Of a DNA stretch of 64,000 bases, positions 9,853-19,157 are shown piece by piece. The position numbers were made by a program, and so were the translations under genes. This DNA is from Alkalibacterium sp. MB6 (lineage in GTDB: Bacteria > Bacillota > Bacilli > Lactobacillales > Carnobacteriaceae_A). The stretch spans positions 1 through 64,000 of the forward strand of contig NZ_PREX01000008.1 in NCBI RefSeq assembly GCF_009935905.1, given 5' to 3'. The notes under the pieces were generated by a model that was not told the origin of the DNA, did no database searches, and was given only the letters and a program-made list of their open reading frames with translations. Position 1 is the stretch's first letter, and the number at the start of each line of letters is the position of its first letter.

Positions 9853-11046
9853 ATGAAGAGGCAAGTTGTACGAGAAACACTCGCCTATATGTGGCGAAAT
9901 AAGAAGAACCGATTGGTTATTGTTTTATGTTTTGGAGCGTTATTAGTACATAGCTTACTTATTTTACCCAATACTCGCTTTCATGATGAGGTGGATGTCG
10001 TGGCATTGGAGCGTAGCATGGATTCCAACCGTCAAACGTTTGAAGACCGCCTTGAGGAGGGGTTAACTGTTCCAACCTTTATGACTGGAACGAGTGCTTA
10101 TGAAATAGCGCGAAATGAATACGTTAATCAAAGGGAATTGTTGACTGCTCTTAAAATGGGAGACGTGAGGCGTTACTTAGGTATTTCTTATCGACCCACT
10201 TCAGAAGAACGTGAGTTTGTTCCGGAAGAAAAACCCTTTACTTTACTTGGTTACGCTAAAGAAGAAGCATTTCAATCCTTTAAAAATAATTATTATATGG
10301 ATGAAGTAGAGCAGCTAAATTTTCACATTGTTCACGAACGGACGAGCTTGCAGCAGCTTCATTTATTTTTAATTGGCCAAGGACCTTATGTGCTTATTTT
10401 CCTATTATTATTTATGGTAAGTGATGTCGTCACAAAAGATCGTAAGTTGCGCACGCAAAAGTTAGGCGTACCAGTTAACTGGTTTACTTACGTCTTGGTT
10501 CAGTCACTCACAGCAATGGGCTTCTTTTTAGTTTTTGCGGCTGCCTTAGCAGGATTTTTTATCCTGGTTAACGGCCTACTTTATGGCTTTGGCACGCTAA
10601 ACCTTCCAGTGGGTGTATTTGATTTATCGCCGCCTGAAGAGGGGCAATTTATGGTGAGTATGATTGTCGAGGCGATTGGAACATATTTCGTACGCGTGCT
10701 TCCCTATAGTTTGCTTTTAATGTATGGTTTTACACGCTTATCGTCACTATTTAGTTTATTAGTCAAACACGATGTTGTTGTGCTCATTCTCTCCGTGTTT
10801 GTTCTCATGTTTCCACAACTATATTACAGTCCAGGAACATCTGAATTGTTTGGGGTTTCAGCCACATGGTTTCCGCAAACTTACTTCCATTTTGGAGAAG
10901 TGGCGAGTGGGCGGATGGCTTTGGATCTTATGACGTATACGCCTTATGTGAGGGGATTAATTGTCCTGGTAGTGACCATCCTCGTTTTAGAATTACTGAA
11001 CTGGATAGTATCCAAAAAAATAACGCGTCAGGCGTTTATAGGCTAG
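9853..11046 (+). CDS. ABC-2 type transporter permease, function unknown (subunit 1)
   Basis: The 397-residue membrane protein has one N-terminal helix (about 20-40), a long extracytoplasmic segment of roughly 125 acidic residues, and then five or six helices in the C-terminal half. This is the layout of ABC-2 or bacteriocin-exporter permeases. It is the first gene of an operon with a second permease of identical length 10 bp downstream and an ATPase after that. Cargo is unknown: no peptide precursor or resistance gene is visible beside it. The ATG follows AAAGGGACG. Confidence 0.75.
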   Translation: MKRQVVRETLAYMWRNKKNRLVIVLCFGALLVHSLLILPNTRFHDEVDVVALERSMDSNRQTFEDRLEEGLTVPTFMTGTSAYEIARNEYVNQRELLTALKMGDVRRYLGISYRPTSEEREFVPEEKPFTLLGYAKEEAFQSFKNNYYMDEVEQLNFHIVHERTSLQQLHLFLIGQGPYVLIFLLLFMVSDVVTKDRKLRTQKLGVPVNWFTYVLVQSLTAMGFFLVFAAALAGFFILVNGLLYGFGTLNLPVGVFDLSPPEEGQFMVSMIVEAIGTYFVRVLPYSLLLMYGFTRLSSLFSLLVKHDVVVLILSVFVLMFPQLYYSPGTSELFGVSATWFPQTYFHFGEVASGRMALDLMTYTPYVRGLIVLVVTILVLELLNWIVSKKITRQAFIG

Positions 11047-11056
11047 GAGGGGCAAT

Positions 11057-12250
11057 ATGAAAAAAGTATTTAAGTGGAACGGTTTATTATTGCTTCGTGA
11101 TTGGAAAACGAGACTGATTATATTAGGCTTTCTTATATTTTTGGGATCGTTCTCTTTGCTCTATAGACAGTCAAATGTGGTTTTGCCTGAGATGCAGATT
11201 CGAGAAGAGTACAGCGACTCCCATCAAATATTTCGAATGATTCCGGCATCTCATTTTGAAGGGGAATTGGGTCAAGAGGTCCAACAACGATTGGGACGGA
11301 ATTCAATGCTGATTGGTTTAAACCGGTATATCTTAACTCAGCAAGAAGGCAATACGGTAGCTGGTCTTGAAGACGTTGTATCAGATTATGTAAACAATGG
11401 TCGTGAAATGGCTGTAAACAACTTATTTTTACACGATGCAACGGAATTTGAATCGTATGATTTATTATTGGATGTTTACTTGCCTACGCGAGAAGAAGTC
11501 GAACAACAAGTTGGTTTTTATGATGCCTTGGAAAGGTATGACTTAGACTTTGAATGGAACCCGTTCTCCGCGTCTCAAGTTCTCCAGCAACAGATTGAAT
11601 TATTTGTATCGGTTGTCATGTTTATTGCTATTGCGCTTTTAGCAGGGGATCATTTCACAAAAGATCAAGTAAAAAACTATAGTGTGACGCAAGGTTTGCC
11701 TCTTTCAATGAAAACGCAATGGAGAGGACGAACCATACTCATTTGGGCTATCTCTTGGCTAGTGGCACTTTTAGGCATAGCCATCAGTTATCTAGTATCT
11801 TTATTTTCTGAGACGACAGGAAGCTTGTGGTACCCGATCGGTGTTTACTTTAATCAAGCGGTTAGGTATATCCCTTTATGGCAGTATGGTCTTTTGTTAA
11901 TTGGGTTAGGGATGCTTGTCAGTTATGTCTTCATCCTTATTATTAATGGCTTGAGTTGGATGATTCGAAATATTTATTTGACATTATTTGTGGTTGGGGG
12001 ACTTGTTCTGTTACCTATGGTCTGGACGTTCTTTACTCCAGTGACAGGTTGGCAGCCATCCTTTTACACGGACATTGTATCTGTCGTGAGCGGACAAAGT
12101 GCTAGAGTGTATCAGTTGCAGACGATTGAGTTTTGGCGCTTGCCTATCATTGCTGTCGTTATGTGGGTTCTCATCGAATTGATCTTCCATTTTATCTTTA
12201 AATTGATTCCAACCCAAACATTTGGCTTGAGAAGGAGAATATCTAAATGA
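11057..12250 (+). CDS. ABC-2 type transporter permease, function unknown (subunit 2)
   Basis: This 397-residue protein shares the architecture of the preceding gene: a membrane helix near residues 15-35, an extracytoplasmic region with many E, D and Q residues, then about five helices from residue 185. The two permeases probably form a heterodimer. AGGAGG precedes the ATG. Its TGA overlaps the ATPase start by 4 bp (ATGA at 12247-12250), so translation of membrane and ATPase subunits is coupled. Confidence 0.75.
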   Translation: MKKVFKWNGLLLLRDWKTRLIILGFLIFLGSFSLLYRQSNVVLPEMQIREEYSDSHQIFRMIPASHFEGELGQEVQQRLGRNSMLIGLNRYILTQQEGNTVAGLEDVVSDYVNNGREMAVNNLFLHDATEFESYDLLLDVYLPTREEVEQQVGFYDALERYDLDFEWNPFSASQVLQQQIELFVSVVMFIAIALLAGDHFTKDQVKNYSVTQGLPLSMKTQWRGRTILIWAISWLVALLGIAISYLVSLFSETTGSLWYPIGVYFNQAVRYIPLWQYGLLLIGLGMLVSYVFILIINGLSWMIRNIYLTLFVVGGLVLLPMVWTFFTPVTGWQPSFYTDIVSVVSGQSARVYQLQTIEFWRLPIIAVVMWVLIELIFHFIFKLIPTQTFGLRRRISK

Positions 12251-13188
12251 CTTTAGAAATTAAAAACATGAACATATCTTACGGCGATCGAGTAATTTTA
12301 GAAGATATATCGTTTCATCTATCAAATGGCCAATTGATTGGTTTGGTTGCGCCCAACGGGACAGGTAAAACAACCTTGTTCAATGCCATTATGCGTTTCA
12401 TTCCTGTTAAATCAGGACAGATTCTTGTTGACGGAAAAGAATACACGGCCAAGGATAAGGATATTTTGAAGTTGCATCAATTAATTAACTTCTTTCCGAA
12501 CCAAGCTGATCTGCATGAGAATTTTTCTGGAACAGAACACATTAAAATGTATGCAGATATGTGGGCAGGCAGGCGCGAAGATGTTCAAACGATCATCAAG
12601 CGTCTTGAAATGGATGATTACGTTGATCGCAAAGTGAGTACCTACTCTTTAGGGATGCGCCAACGTTTATGCTTTGCCATGGTTGTTGCAGCAGATACAC
12701 CCATTATGTTTATGGATGAAGTAATGAATGGTTTGGACCCCGAGAACGTCTCTTTAGTATCAGACATTTTAATTGAGTTAAGAGAAAAAGGGAAAATCAT
12801 TATGATCGCTTCCCATTTATTGGACAATTTGGATGAATATGCTGACAAAGTATTCTTCTTAAAAGATAAAAAACTCCACCACATCATCGATCATGCAGAC
12901 AAAAGAGAAGACTTCTTTAAATTGGTCTGTACGCAAAAACAAGCAATCGCATTGGAACAAGTCTTCCCTATGCCTAATAGAACGATTCATTTAGGGAATA
13001 GCATGCTGTGTATTCCTATTGGGAAGATGACCGATGAACAACAAGTTGATTTGTATCGACTCATCAGACAATCGGGGGACATTGAATTATCAGTCGGTCC
13101 TCTTGGAACAGCGCAATATTATTCGCACTTGTACGGACTTGAATTGCATTCGTATAGTAGGGGGCATAGCAATGAAACGCTTGTCTAA
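12247..13188 (+). CDS. ABC transporter ATP-binding protein
   Basis: The 313-residue ATPase has Walker A APNGTGKTT, a Q-loop region, the signature YSLGMRQR, Walker B PIMFMDEV and the switch His in IASHLL. The LGMRQ signature and a roughly 100-residue C-terminal extension are typical of ATPases paired with ABC-2 exporters (drug, lantibiotic or NatA-like systems). It should drive the two upstream permeases. Its 3' end overlaps the following lipoprotein gene by 17 bp, consistent with one operon. Confidence 0.88.
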   Translation: MTLEIKNMNISYGDRVILEDISFHLSNGQLIGLVAPNGTGKTTLFNAIMRFIPVKSGQILVDGKEYTAKDKDILKLHQLINFFPNQADLHENFSGTEHIKMYADMWAGRREDVQTIIKRLEMDDYVDRKVSTYSLGMRQRLCFAMVVAADTPIMFMDEVMNGLDPENVSLVSDILIELREKGKIIMIASHLLDNLDEYADKVFFLKDKKLHHIIDHADKREDFFKLVCTQKQAIALEQVFPMPNRTIHLGNSMLCIPIGKMTDEQQVDLYRLIRQSGDIELSVGPLGTAQYYSHLYGLELHSYSRGHSNETLV

Positions 13189-14065
13189 ATTAACTGTTAG
13201 CTTCTTATTTTTTTTGGTAACCATTATTCTTTCAGGCTGTGCTTCTTTTGCCGGCTTAAGAACGCCTTTATACGATGGGGAGCCCATTGTCGAACACGAA
13301 GAAGCCACTGCTCTATACAAAGAGTCTAAAGTAATCCATGACGATTTCCAGGAAGACTATTACCGTTACCCTCTAAGTGACTCGCTTTTTGAGGAGTCGT
13401 TAGACTTTACAGGCAAAGAGTCCATTGTTTTGGAAGGAGGCAATTACGTTGTTGGGGAAGAGGTCGAACCGGGGCGTGTCTACCTTCAAGGGGCAGAAAG
13501 TGATTTTAGTCCGGATATGTGGATTATTCACACGGCAAAGATGACGGTAAGAGATGAAGAAGGTGTCGTGACATTTGAAAATCACTTTCAAGACGGTAAT
13601 GGCGTGATGACGGCGGTAGTAGACTTAAGAGAAGGGGATACCATAGAACTCTCTGGGAATGATCCTCTTGTGACAGTTTATTATGAGGACCTTACACAAA
13701 TGGGCGAATTTATTGAAGAAGGGCAAACGGCTTTGATTGCCGGACATTTTGAGGTTGGTAAGCACATAGAAGCAGGAACTTATGAATGGCAAAATGGGAG
13801 TGCCCCTCGAACGAGTGAGTTGTATCATTTTAAATCGGATGGAGAGACAGACGTGATAGAACTGACTACCACCAATTGGTCATTTATGATGACACATGAA
13901 GAAAATGATGAGCTCTATCAATTAGGTTACATTGGCTCTGAGGAACATGAACTGAACAGACGAATGATTGATGCCCAATCCGGCGCGTCTACAATTGAAT
14001 TAGCGAATGGAGACAAGCTCTATATCCCGATGATTTACCAAATTGTATTTGAAAAAGTAGACTAA
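13172..14065 (+). CDS. Lipoprotein with two internal repeats, partner of the ABC exporter
   Basis: The 297-residue product has a signal peptide with lipobox LSGCA (about residues 20-24). The mature part contains two copies of a beta module, near residues 75-160 and 185-280. Each opens with a pattern like GxYxVGxxxxxGxxY (GNYVVGEEVEPGRVY; GHFEVGKHIEAGTYEW). Modules of this kind occur in uncharacterised Gram-positive surface lipoproteins. The start at ATG 13172 is preferred because AGGGGG precedes it and the signal peptide begins there. It overlaps the ATPase gene, which suggests it works with the exporter. Function unknown. Confidence 0.7.
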   Translation: MKRLSKLTVSFLFFLVTIILSGCASFAGLRTPLYDGEPIVEHEEATALYKESKVIHDDFQEDYYRYPLSDSLFEESLDFTGKESIVLEGGNYVVGEEVEPGRVYLQGAESDFSPDMWIIHTAKMTVRDEEGVVTFENHFQDGNGVMTAVVDLREGDTIELSGNDPLVTVYYEDLTQMGEFIEEGQTALIAGHFEVGKHIEAGTYEWQNGSAPRTSELYHFKSDGETDVIELTTTNWSFMMTHEENDELYQLGYIGSEEHELNRRMIDAQSGASTIELANGDKLYIPMIYQIVFEKVD

Positions 14066-14084
14066 ACAATGAAAGGAAGTTAAA

Positions 14085-14780
14085 ATGTATTCATTTTGGA
14101 TTAGAGCAGAACAGTTTTATACGCTCATCATGCCTGTGCTTGCAGTCTTTCTTTTGATTCTCTTGATCGCGTATATTATGCTTATTTCTTACACAGAAAA
14201 AGGCAAACCGAATAGAAGATGGGCACATAGAGTGTTTTTCGGTATCCTTGGGTTAAGTGCTCTAGTCGGTCTCGTTGGACATTATCAGAACCAGTACTGG
14301 TTGGAACAAAATGAGTTTGTGACACCAGGTATCAGAGAATTTAATTACGTCTTGGGTTACCGTAATAATGAAGATGCCTCTATTGTACGTTCCTATAGAC
14401 GGTCGTCTAATTTAGCCGAGCAACTATCCTTCCTTGATATGTATGAAGGGGAGAGGACCACACGTCCTTTTGATTACCCTTATTTAGGATCAGAAGGGAA
14501 TGTGCACTACTTTACCTACGGAGAGGACAACCAATACGTGTTTACTTACCAAGGAGACATCCATTGGACTGAGGATGAACGAGAATTAGTGGGTTGGCGC
14601 TACCACCTGACAGACGGGCGTTTTGAAGAACTGGGTTTTCATAATGAATTTGATATTATTTTCGATTCTCTAAGTTTGCCTAAAGAAGAGCAAAAAGAAC
14701 TTGAAGAGTATGATGCGTATACCGCAGTGACGATTGAGGAAATGATTGGCGGGTGGAATTTTGGTCGACAATTCTATTAA
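14085..14780 (+). CDS. Small membrane protein of the ABC operon, unknown
   Basis: The 231-residue protein has two hydrophobic segments near the N-terminus (about 15-40 and 55-72), then a roughly 155-residue soluble domain rich in Y, E, D and F. That domain probably faces outward. I recognise no family. AAGGAAG precedes the ATG, and it follows the lipoprotein by only 19 bp, so it belongs to the same operon. Confidence 0.6.
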   Translation: MYSFWIRAEQFYTLIMPVLAVFLLILLIAYIMLISYTEKGKPNRRWAHRVFFGILGLSALVGLVGHYQNQYWLEQNEFVTPGIREFNYVLGYRNNEDASIVRSYRRSSNLAEQLSFLDMYEGERTTRPFDYPYLGSEGNVHYFTYGEDNQYVFTYQGDIHWTEDERELVGWRYHLTDGRFEELGFHNEFDIIFDSLSLPKEEQKELEEYDAYTAVTIEEMIGGWNFGRQFY

Positions 14781-14890
14781 GTTTTTTCATAAAGAACGAA
14801 ATTCGGCCAACAGGTCGAAAGAGATTGTATTTTGACCTCTATCCTTGTAAAATAAAGAAAATAACGCAATCAAAGGGGTTTATAATAAAC

Positions 14891-15211
14891 ATGGAAGTAT
14901 TTACAGAGTTCCGATTGGTATTCATTGTTATTCTCGCAATATTGGGCATCTTTCTAATTTTATCACTTATTCCAAAAGGTCGTAACGTGGTGGTGACCTT
15001 CTTTTCAGTACTGACGGTTTCTATCACACATTTATTCATTGCTACGTCACTATTAGTCACTGAAAATTTCTTTTTGGACTCGTATAACTTAGATGGCGAT
15101 GCCATTACCTTTTACTTATACCTAGGTATTGTGGTTTTAGCGATAGTGAATCCGATAGTATACAAAGTGAGAAACAAGAGAAGTAAACGCAATTCTTATT
15201 CATTTAGATAA
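14891..15211 (+). CDS. Small integral membrane protein, unknown
   Basis: This 106-residue protein is almost entirely hydrophobic. It has three predicted helices (about 8-27, 32-55 and 72-95) and a basic C-terminal tail (RNKRSKR). The start is placed at ATG 14891, with AAAGGGG about 15 bp upstream; upstream in-frame sequence does not look coding. It is probably the last gene of the 9.9-15.2 kb operon, because the next element is a terminator. No function can be given. Confidence 0.55.
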   Translation: MEVFTEFRLVFIVILAILGIFLILSLIPKGRNVVVTFFSVLTVSITHLFIATSLLVTENFFLDSYNLDGDAITFYLYLGIVVLAIVNPIVYKVRNKRSKRNSYSFR

Positions 15212-15214
15212 AAT

Positions 15215-15259
15215 CAAACATCCCAAGCGACGTATGGTATCGTCTCTTGGGATGTTTTT
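15215..15259 (+). terminator. Intrinsic terminator between convergent genes
   Basis: AAACATCCCAAG (15215-15226) pairs perfectly with CTTGGGATGTTT (15245-15256) and is followed by T residues. It ends the plus-strand ABC operon and probably also the convergent protease gene. Confidence 0.9.
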
Positions 15260-15274
15260 TCCTATCCAATTTTG

Positions 15275-17554
15275 TTACTCTTTCGATCTACCACCAAAGA
15301 AGTAAAATCCTCCACTGACCGCTGCAAGAATGACGACAGCCCCGCTTATCGCAAGGGGTGTATTCAATGTGTCGATACCATCGGATTCTTGAGCAACGGC
15401 TGCATCTGTTTCATCGGGGGTATCACTTACATTAGCCCCTTCTTCCTCGTCACTTGTAGTCTCTTCTAGAGACTCACCTTCACTATTGGCTTGAATGAAA
15501 CTGCCTTCTAATTCATTTGGATTGAAAACAGCAAAGGTTCCAGTCGATTGAGAAGAGCCGATGACTGCACCGTTAGAATACGTTTCACCAAAGATTATCC
15601 ATTCCTGTGAGTCGTCATTCCACTCATATAACTTGTCCCCTTGTCCTTCTGCATCATTCGTGAAGAAACGGTAAGCCATTGGTTCAGCTAATGCTTGAGA
15701 ATGTTGTCCATTCTGTTCGATGCTGAACCGTATAATGTCACTCTTAGCACTCGCTTCATGCTCAGACAAAGTAGTATTTGGTTCAAAGATGAGTGTGGCA
15801 CTGTCATCAACTAAATTGGCTGATGGGATAACCCACTCTAAGTCGATGCGTGCAATCAGTAAGGTGATGCCTTTACTTTTCAGCAGACTGACTTGTTCTT
15901 TGGTCAAACTGACACGCTGAACGTTATTCAAAGTCGAGTCAAACGAGATGGCCAGCACGCCATTATCAGCAACGGATTCAATGTCTTCTGTTGTGATTAA
16001 GCCTAAGCCATTTGCTTCGTAAGGTCTAATCCAGACGGTACTTGAAGACGTAAAATCTAATTCATCCGTCTCGTCTTCCGATTCGTCCTCAATCTCTTCT
16101 TCTAATGAAGTTTCTGTGTCTCCTTCTTCTATGGCACTGTCCTCAGTCGGAGTCTCGCTATCGGTCGTTTCGTCCGTAACTGAACCGGAATCTGTCTCTT
16201 CTTCGTTAGGAACCTCGACAATTTCATCAACTTCATCTAGATTGTCTTCAGGACTTTCACCTTCTACGTCGGTTACTTCCTCAGTATGTTCTTCACCTTC
16301 ACCTTCAGGGACATCAGTTACCTCGTCCTCTTCAACGGGTTCTTCAGGTTCTATTGGGTCTTCTGGTTCTACGGTTTCTTCTAAAGGAGCGTCGGTATAC
16401 TGAACCAAACCAAAACCGAATTCGACGTCCCGACCAGGTGCGCCTAAATCCAATGCTTTTGAATTCATCCGTTGCCGAATACGTTCACTCGATTCACCGG
16501 GGTACTTTTGCATTAACAGTGAAGCAATACCCACAACGTGAGGGGTTGATTGAGACGTTCCAGACATTAAAACATGATTAGCGCCGTCTACTGGTGTGCC
16601 AAGGCCCATTATATCTTGACCGGGTGCGGCCAATTCATTTTCAAGGCCAAGCATCGAGTCGTGTGCTCGAACAAATTGATTATCGACGTTCGCAACGGCA
16701 ATGACTTCTTCATGGGCAGCAGGGTAATCAACCGTTTCGTTTCCGTCCACTCTATTCCCGCTGGCTGCGACGATTAGAATACCTTGTTGAGCAGCGAGTT
16801 CTATCATCTCATAGATATCAGGGTTAAATTCAGGGTAACCAGAACTCACGGTAATGATGTCCATGTTGTTTTCAATTGCCCATGCTAAGCCTTCAATTAA
16901 GCTGCTTGCTTGCGTACGGTTGCCTCGTGTTTGATGGTAAATCTTTACACCATAAAGGTCAACGCCAGGAGCCACACCTTGGGTACGACTACCTTGGTGA
17001 GCACCGATGATACCAGCTACATGAGTGCCATGCCCATCATGGTCGTTTGTCCAAGGATCGGCTCCCCATTCATGTTCCTCGTCAAAAATACTGTAACCAC
17101 CGGCATATGTGATATCTGGATGATTATAAAAACCAGTATCTAACACAGCGACACGAACAGCCTCTCCCGTGAAGCCTTCTTCCCAAGCTTCATCTGCACG
17201 AATGATTTTATTGTTCCATCCATCGCCAGAATACGCTTGACGATCCGCTTCTGTGGTAGACATTTCTTGGTCATAAGTGACCCGTCTCACATTTTCTTGC
17301 TGACTGATTGTTTTCACAGCTGAAGCAGGCACAGTCATGGTCTGAATCGGAAGGAGGCTCATTGTTTGAACATTTTGAAAAGCAGGATCTAAATCTTCTT
17401 CTGAAGGGACTTCTTCGTGATACCTGACAATAATGTCAATGTATTGATCGCTATGATGGCGATCGTGTGCAAACACTTGAGTAGCCGGTAATAAAGAACC
17501 AGCCAATAATAGAAAGGCACCTAATACTGATAATAGTTTAGTCATCTTACGCAC
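15275..17554 (-). CDS. Membrane-anchored subtilisin-like serine protease (S8)
   Basis: The 759-residue precursor has a signal peptide ending near residue 29 (TQVFA), an I9-type propeptide (about 36-100) and an S8 domain (about 110-390). The triad is Asp139 (AVLDTG), His175 (GHGTHVAG) and Ser334 (SGTSQSTPH). A long Glu/Asp/Thr/Pro-rich spacer (about 390-500), a beta domain (about 505-670) and a C-terminal membrane helix with an RSKE tail follow. No LPxTG motif is present (the pre-helix sequence is TLNTPLAISG), so it is probably anchored by the helix. It should degrade extracellular protein. It is monocistronic and divergent from the JetD-like gene. Confidence 0.9.
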   Translation of the reverse strand: MRKMTKLLSVLGAFLLLAGSLLPATQVFAHDRHHSDQYIDIIVRYHEEVPSEEDLDPAFQNVQTMSLLPIQTMTVPASAVKTISQQENVRRVTYDQEMSTTEADRQAYSGDGWNNKIIRADEAWEEGFTGEAVRVAVLDTGFYNHPDITYAGGYSIFDEEHEWGADPWTNDHDGHGTHVAGIIGAHQGSRTQGVAPGVDLYGVKIYHQTRGNRTQASSLIEGLAWAIENNMDIITVSSGYPEFNPDIYEMIELAAQQGILIVAASGNRVDGNETVDYPAAHEEVIAVANVDNQFVRAHDSMLGLENELAAPGQDIMGLGTPVDGANHVLMSGTSQSTPHVVGIASLLMQKYPGESSERIRQRMNSKALDLGAPGRDVEFGFGLVQYTDAPLEETVEPEDPIEPEEPVEEDEVTDVPEGEGEEHTEEVTDVEGESPEDNLDEVDEIVEVPNEEETDSGSVTDETTDSETPTEDSAIEEGDTETSLEEEIEDESEDETDELDFTSSSTVWIRPYEANGLGLITTEDIESVADNGVLAISFDSTLNNVQRVSLTKEQVSLLKSKGITLLIARIDLEWVIPSANLVDDSATLIFEPNTTLSEHEASAKSDIIRFSIEQNGQHSQALAEPMAYRFFTNDAEGQGDKLYEWNDDSQEWIIFGETYSNGAVIGSSQSTGTFAVFNPNELEGSFIQANSEGESLEETTSDEEEGANVSDTPDETDAAVAQESDGIDTLNTPLAISGAVVILAAVSGGFYFFGGRSKE

Positions 17555-17792
17555 GTATCGTGTCTCCTTTTCTTTGTTGCAAGGTATTTAAACAGTCATT
17601 TTAACAATAATAATTAAGTCTTATGACTTATAGTGAATATAGTATCATAGACCCACTGCATAAAGGGCTCAATATACTCATAAAAATGAAAAGAAACCAG
17701 ACAGTTGTCACAATTTGTTAAAAAAATATAGATTAACTCAATAAAATGGTAGAATAGACACACAAGAAAAGAAGAGGGAGTGCATTGAACAA

Positions 17793-19076
17793 ATGAATGA
17801 CGGCGAGGATATACTGTTTAATAATCAATCTCATCCTGGAATTGATAAGTTATATGAGTCATTTAAAAAGGAAATCAATAAACATGGTGGCATAAAAGGA
17901 TACGTCCGCTTAACTGCCTTTACAGACGACGAGCTTGAACCGATTGCGCACTTTTTTAATCTGTCAGTGGAATCACTGAGGCAGAAAGGACGAGTGGGGT
18001 TGGAGGCTTTTGATCGCGTGCTCGACAAGGCTCCTTATAATGGGATTGGTTTACTTAAACTACTTGAAACGTATTTCGATGAGCCTCTATTGACTTATTC
18101 TGCGGTGGAAGAACGTCGAGATTACCTTAAGGGCTTAGAAGAGACATTCTCATTATTAAAAGATTGGCTCGCTTATGTGAGACGGCATACGTCAGATACG
18201 AAATGGATTCATGACTTAATTAAACAGTCACCCAATGACTTTGAGCAAATGGTTTTGTATCTATCAGAAGGGATTCGCTTGCTTCCAAGTAGACCGGTTC
18301 GGTTGTCCGTATTCAGCCAAATTATTACCCTTAATCCTGATGCCTTTCAATCTACTACCACATTGGGTCAATTATGGTTGCATGTTTTAGCAGAAACGAG
18401 ACGTTTACATGCCATTGAACCCATCGCCTTACCTGAAACCAAACAAGCAGAAGATGATTTGCTCCAATCCTTTAATCTATATCGAGAAGATATTACAGAT
18501 GCGGTGACGGTAGCCAACTTGTTTGCGGAAACACCCAGAGGCTATCATCTTATGTGGGAAGCAGCAGTCCATTCTCGCAGCATCATGACGGTTCCTTTGA
18601 GAGAAATGGTCAAATTATCTGCGGTTTACCCTGCCCATCAACGATCAATCGTTTGGGTAATCGATAATCCAGAATTATTTACGCGAATTCTTGACGAGGT
18701 ACCTACTATTCCTATGATTTGTCTTCAGGAAAAATGGTCTTGTGCTGCTTGGGAAGTGTTTGACCGTTTGGAAGCAGAGGCGGTTGAGATGCGCTTCGTC
18801 GGAGATTTAACACCAGAGTCTATCGTCCGAGCTGAAGAATTACTCATGCATTACCCTAAAAAAGCAAAGACCTGGCAGATGACAGTGGATACGTATTTAA
18901 AAGCAATAGATGAATCCAATCACTTGTCAAAAGAAGAGAAAAACTTACTCGATAAGCATCATCTGGATGACTTGGCGTGTCTTAAAGACGAAATGAAAGA
19001 TAGAGGCCACCCTGCTTATCTCATGTCTATTGTTGATGAACTTATTAGTGAGCTGGCTTACTATTATAGGGATTGA
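17793..19076 (+). CDS. Orphan JetD-like protein (DUF3323/DUF2399, TIGR02679 type), degenerate Toprim motifs
   Basis: The 427-residue protein resembles TIGR02679: an N-terminal DUF3323-like half (GGIKGYVRLT, SLRQKGRVGLEAFD, GIGLLKLLETYF) and a C-terminal DUF2399 Toprim-like half (from about 250: MWEAAVHSRSIMTVPLRE). In Wadjet type II systems this family is JetD, the DNA-cutting subunit. Here the metal-binding motifs are altered: the usual VENP reads IDNP (Asp291), and GDFDPEG reads GDLTPES (Asp338, Thr340). No SMC-like JetC, JetA or JetB gene is nearby; the neighbours are a protease and a beta-galactosidase. It may be an inactive or re-purposed relative. The assignment rests on remembered motif order. 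Confidence 0.65.
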   Translation: MNDGEDILFNNQSHPGIDKLYESFKKEINKHGGIKGYVRLTAFTDDELEPIAHFFNLSVESLRQKGRVGLEAFDRVLDKAPYNGIGLLKLLETYFDEPLLTYSAVEERRDYLKGLEETFSLLKDWLAYVRRHTSDTKWIHDLIKQSPNDFEQMVLYLSEGIRLLPSRPVRLSVFSQIITLNPDAFQSTTTLGQLWLHVLAETRRLHAIEPIALPETKQAEDDLLQSFNLYREDITDAVTVANLFAETPRGYHLMWEAAVHSRSIMTVPLREMVKLSAVYPAHQRSIVWVIDNPELFTRILDEVPTIPMICLQEKWSCAAWEVFDRLEAEAVEMRFVGDLTPESIVRAEELLMHYPKKAKTWQMTVDTYLKAIDESNHLSKEEKNLLDKHHLDDLACLKDEMKDRGHPAYLMSIVDELISELAYYYRD

Positions 19077-19157
19077 CAGACTCGTTTAGATAGATAAGAA
19101 TGAGAGTGGAAAGTGAAAGGATAGAGTTAGTGATTATCAGTTGAAAGGAAGACAAGT

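Noticed and set aside
15275-15400. LPxTG sorting signal on the subtilisin
   Set aside because: The C-terminus has a helix and charged tail but the preceding sequence is TLNTPLAISG, not a sortase motif.
16116-16403. Ser/Val-rich frame antisense to the subtilisin spacer
   Set aside because: It mirrors the Asp/Glu/Thr-rich low-complexity coding strand and has no start signals.
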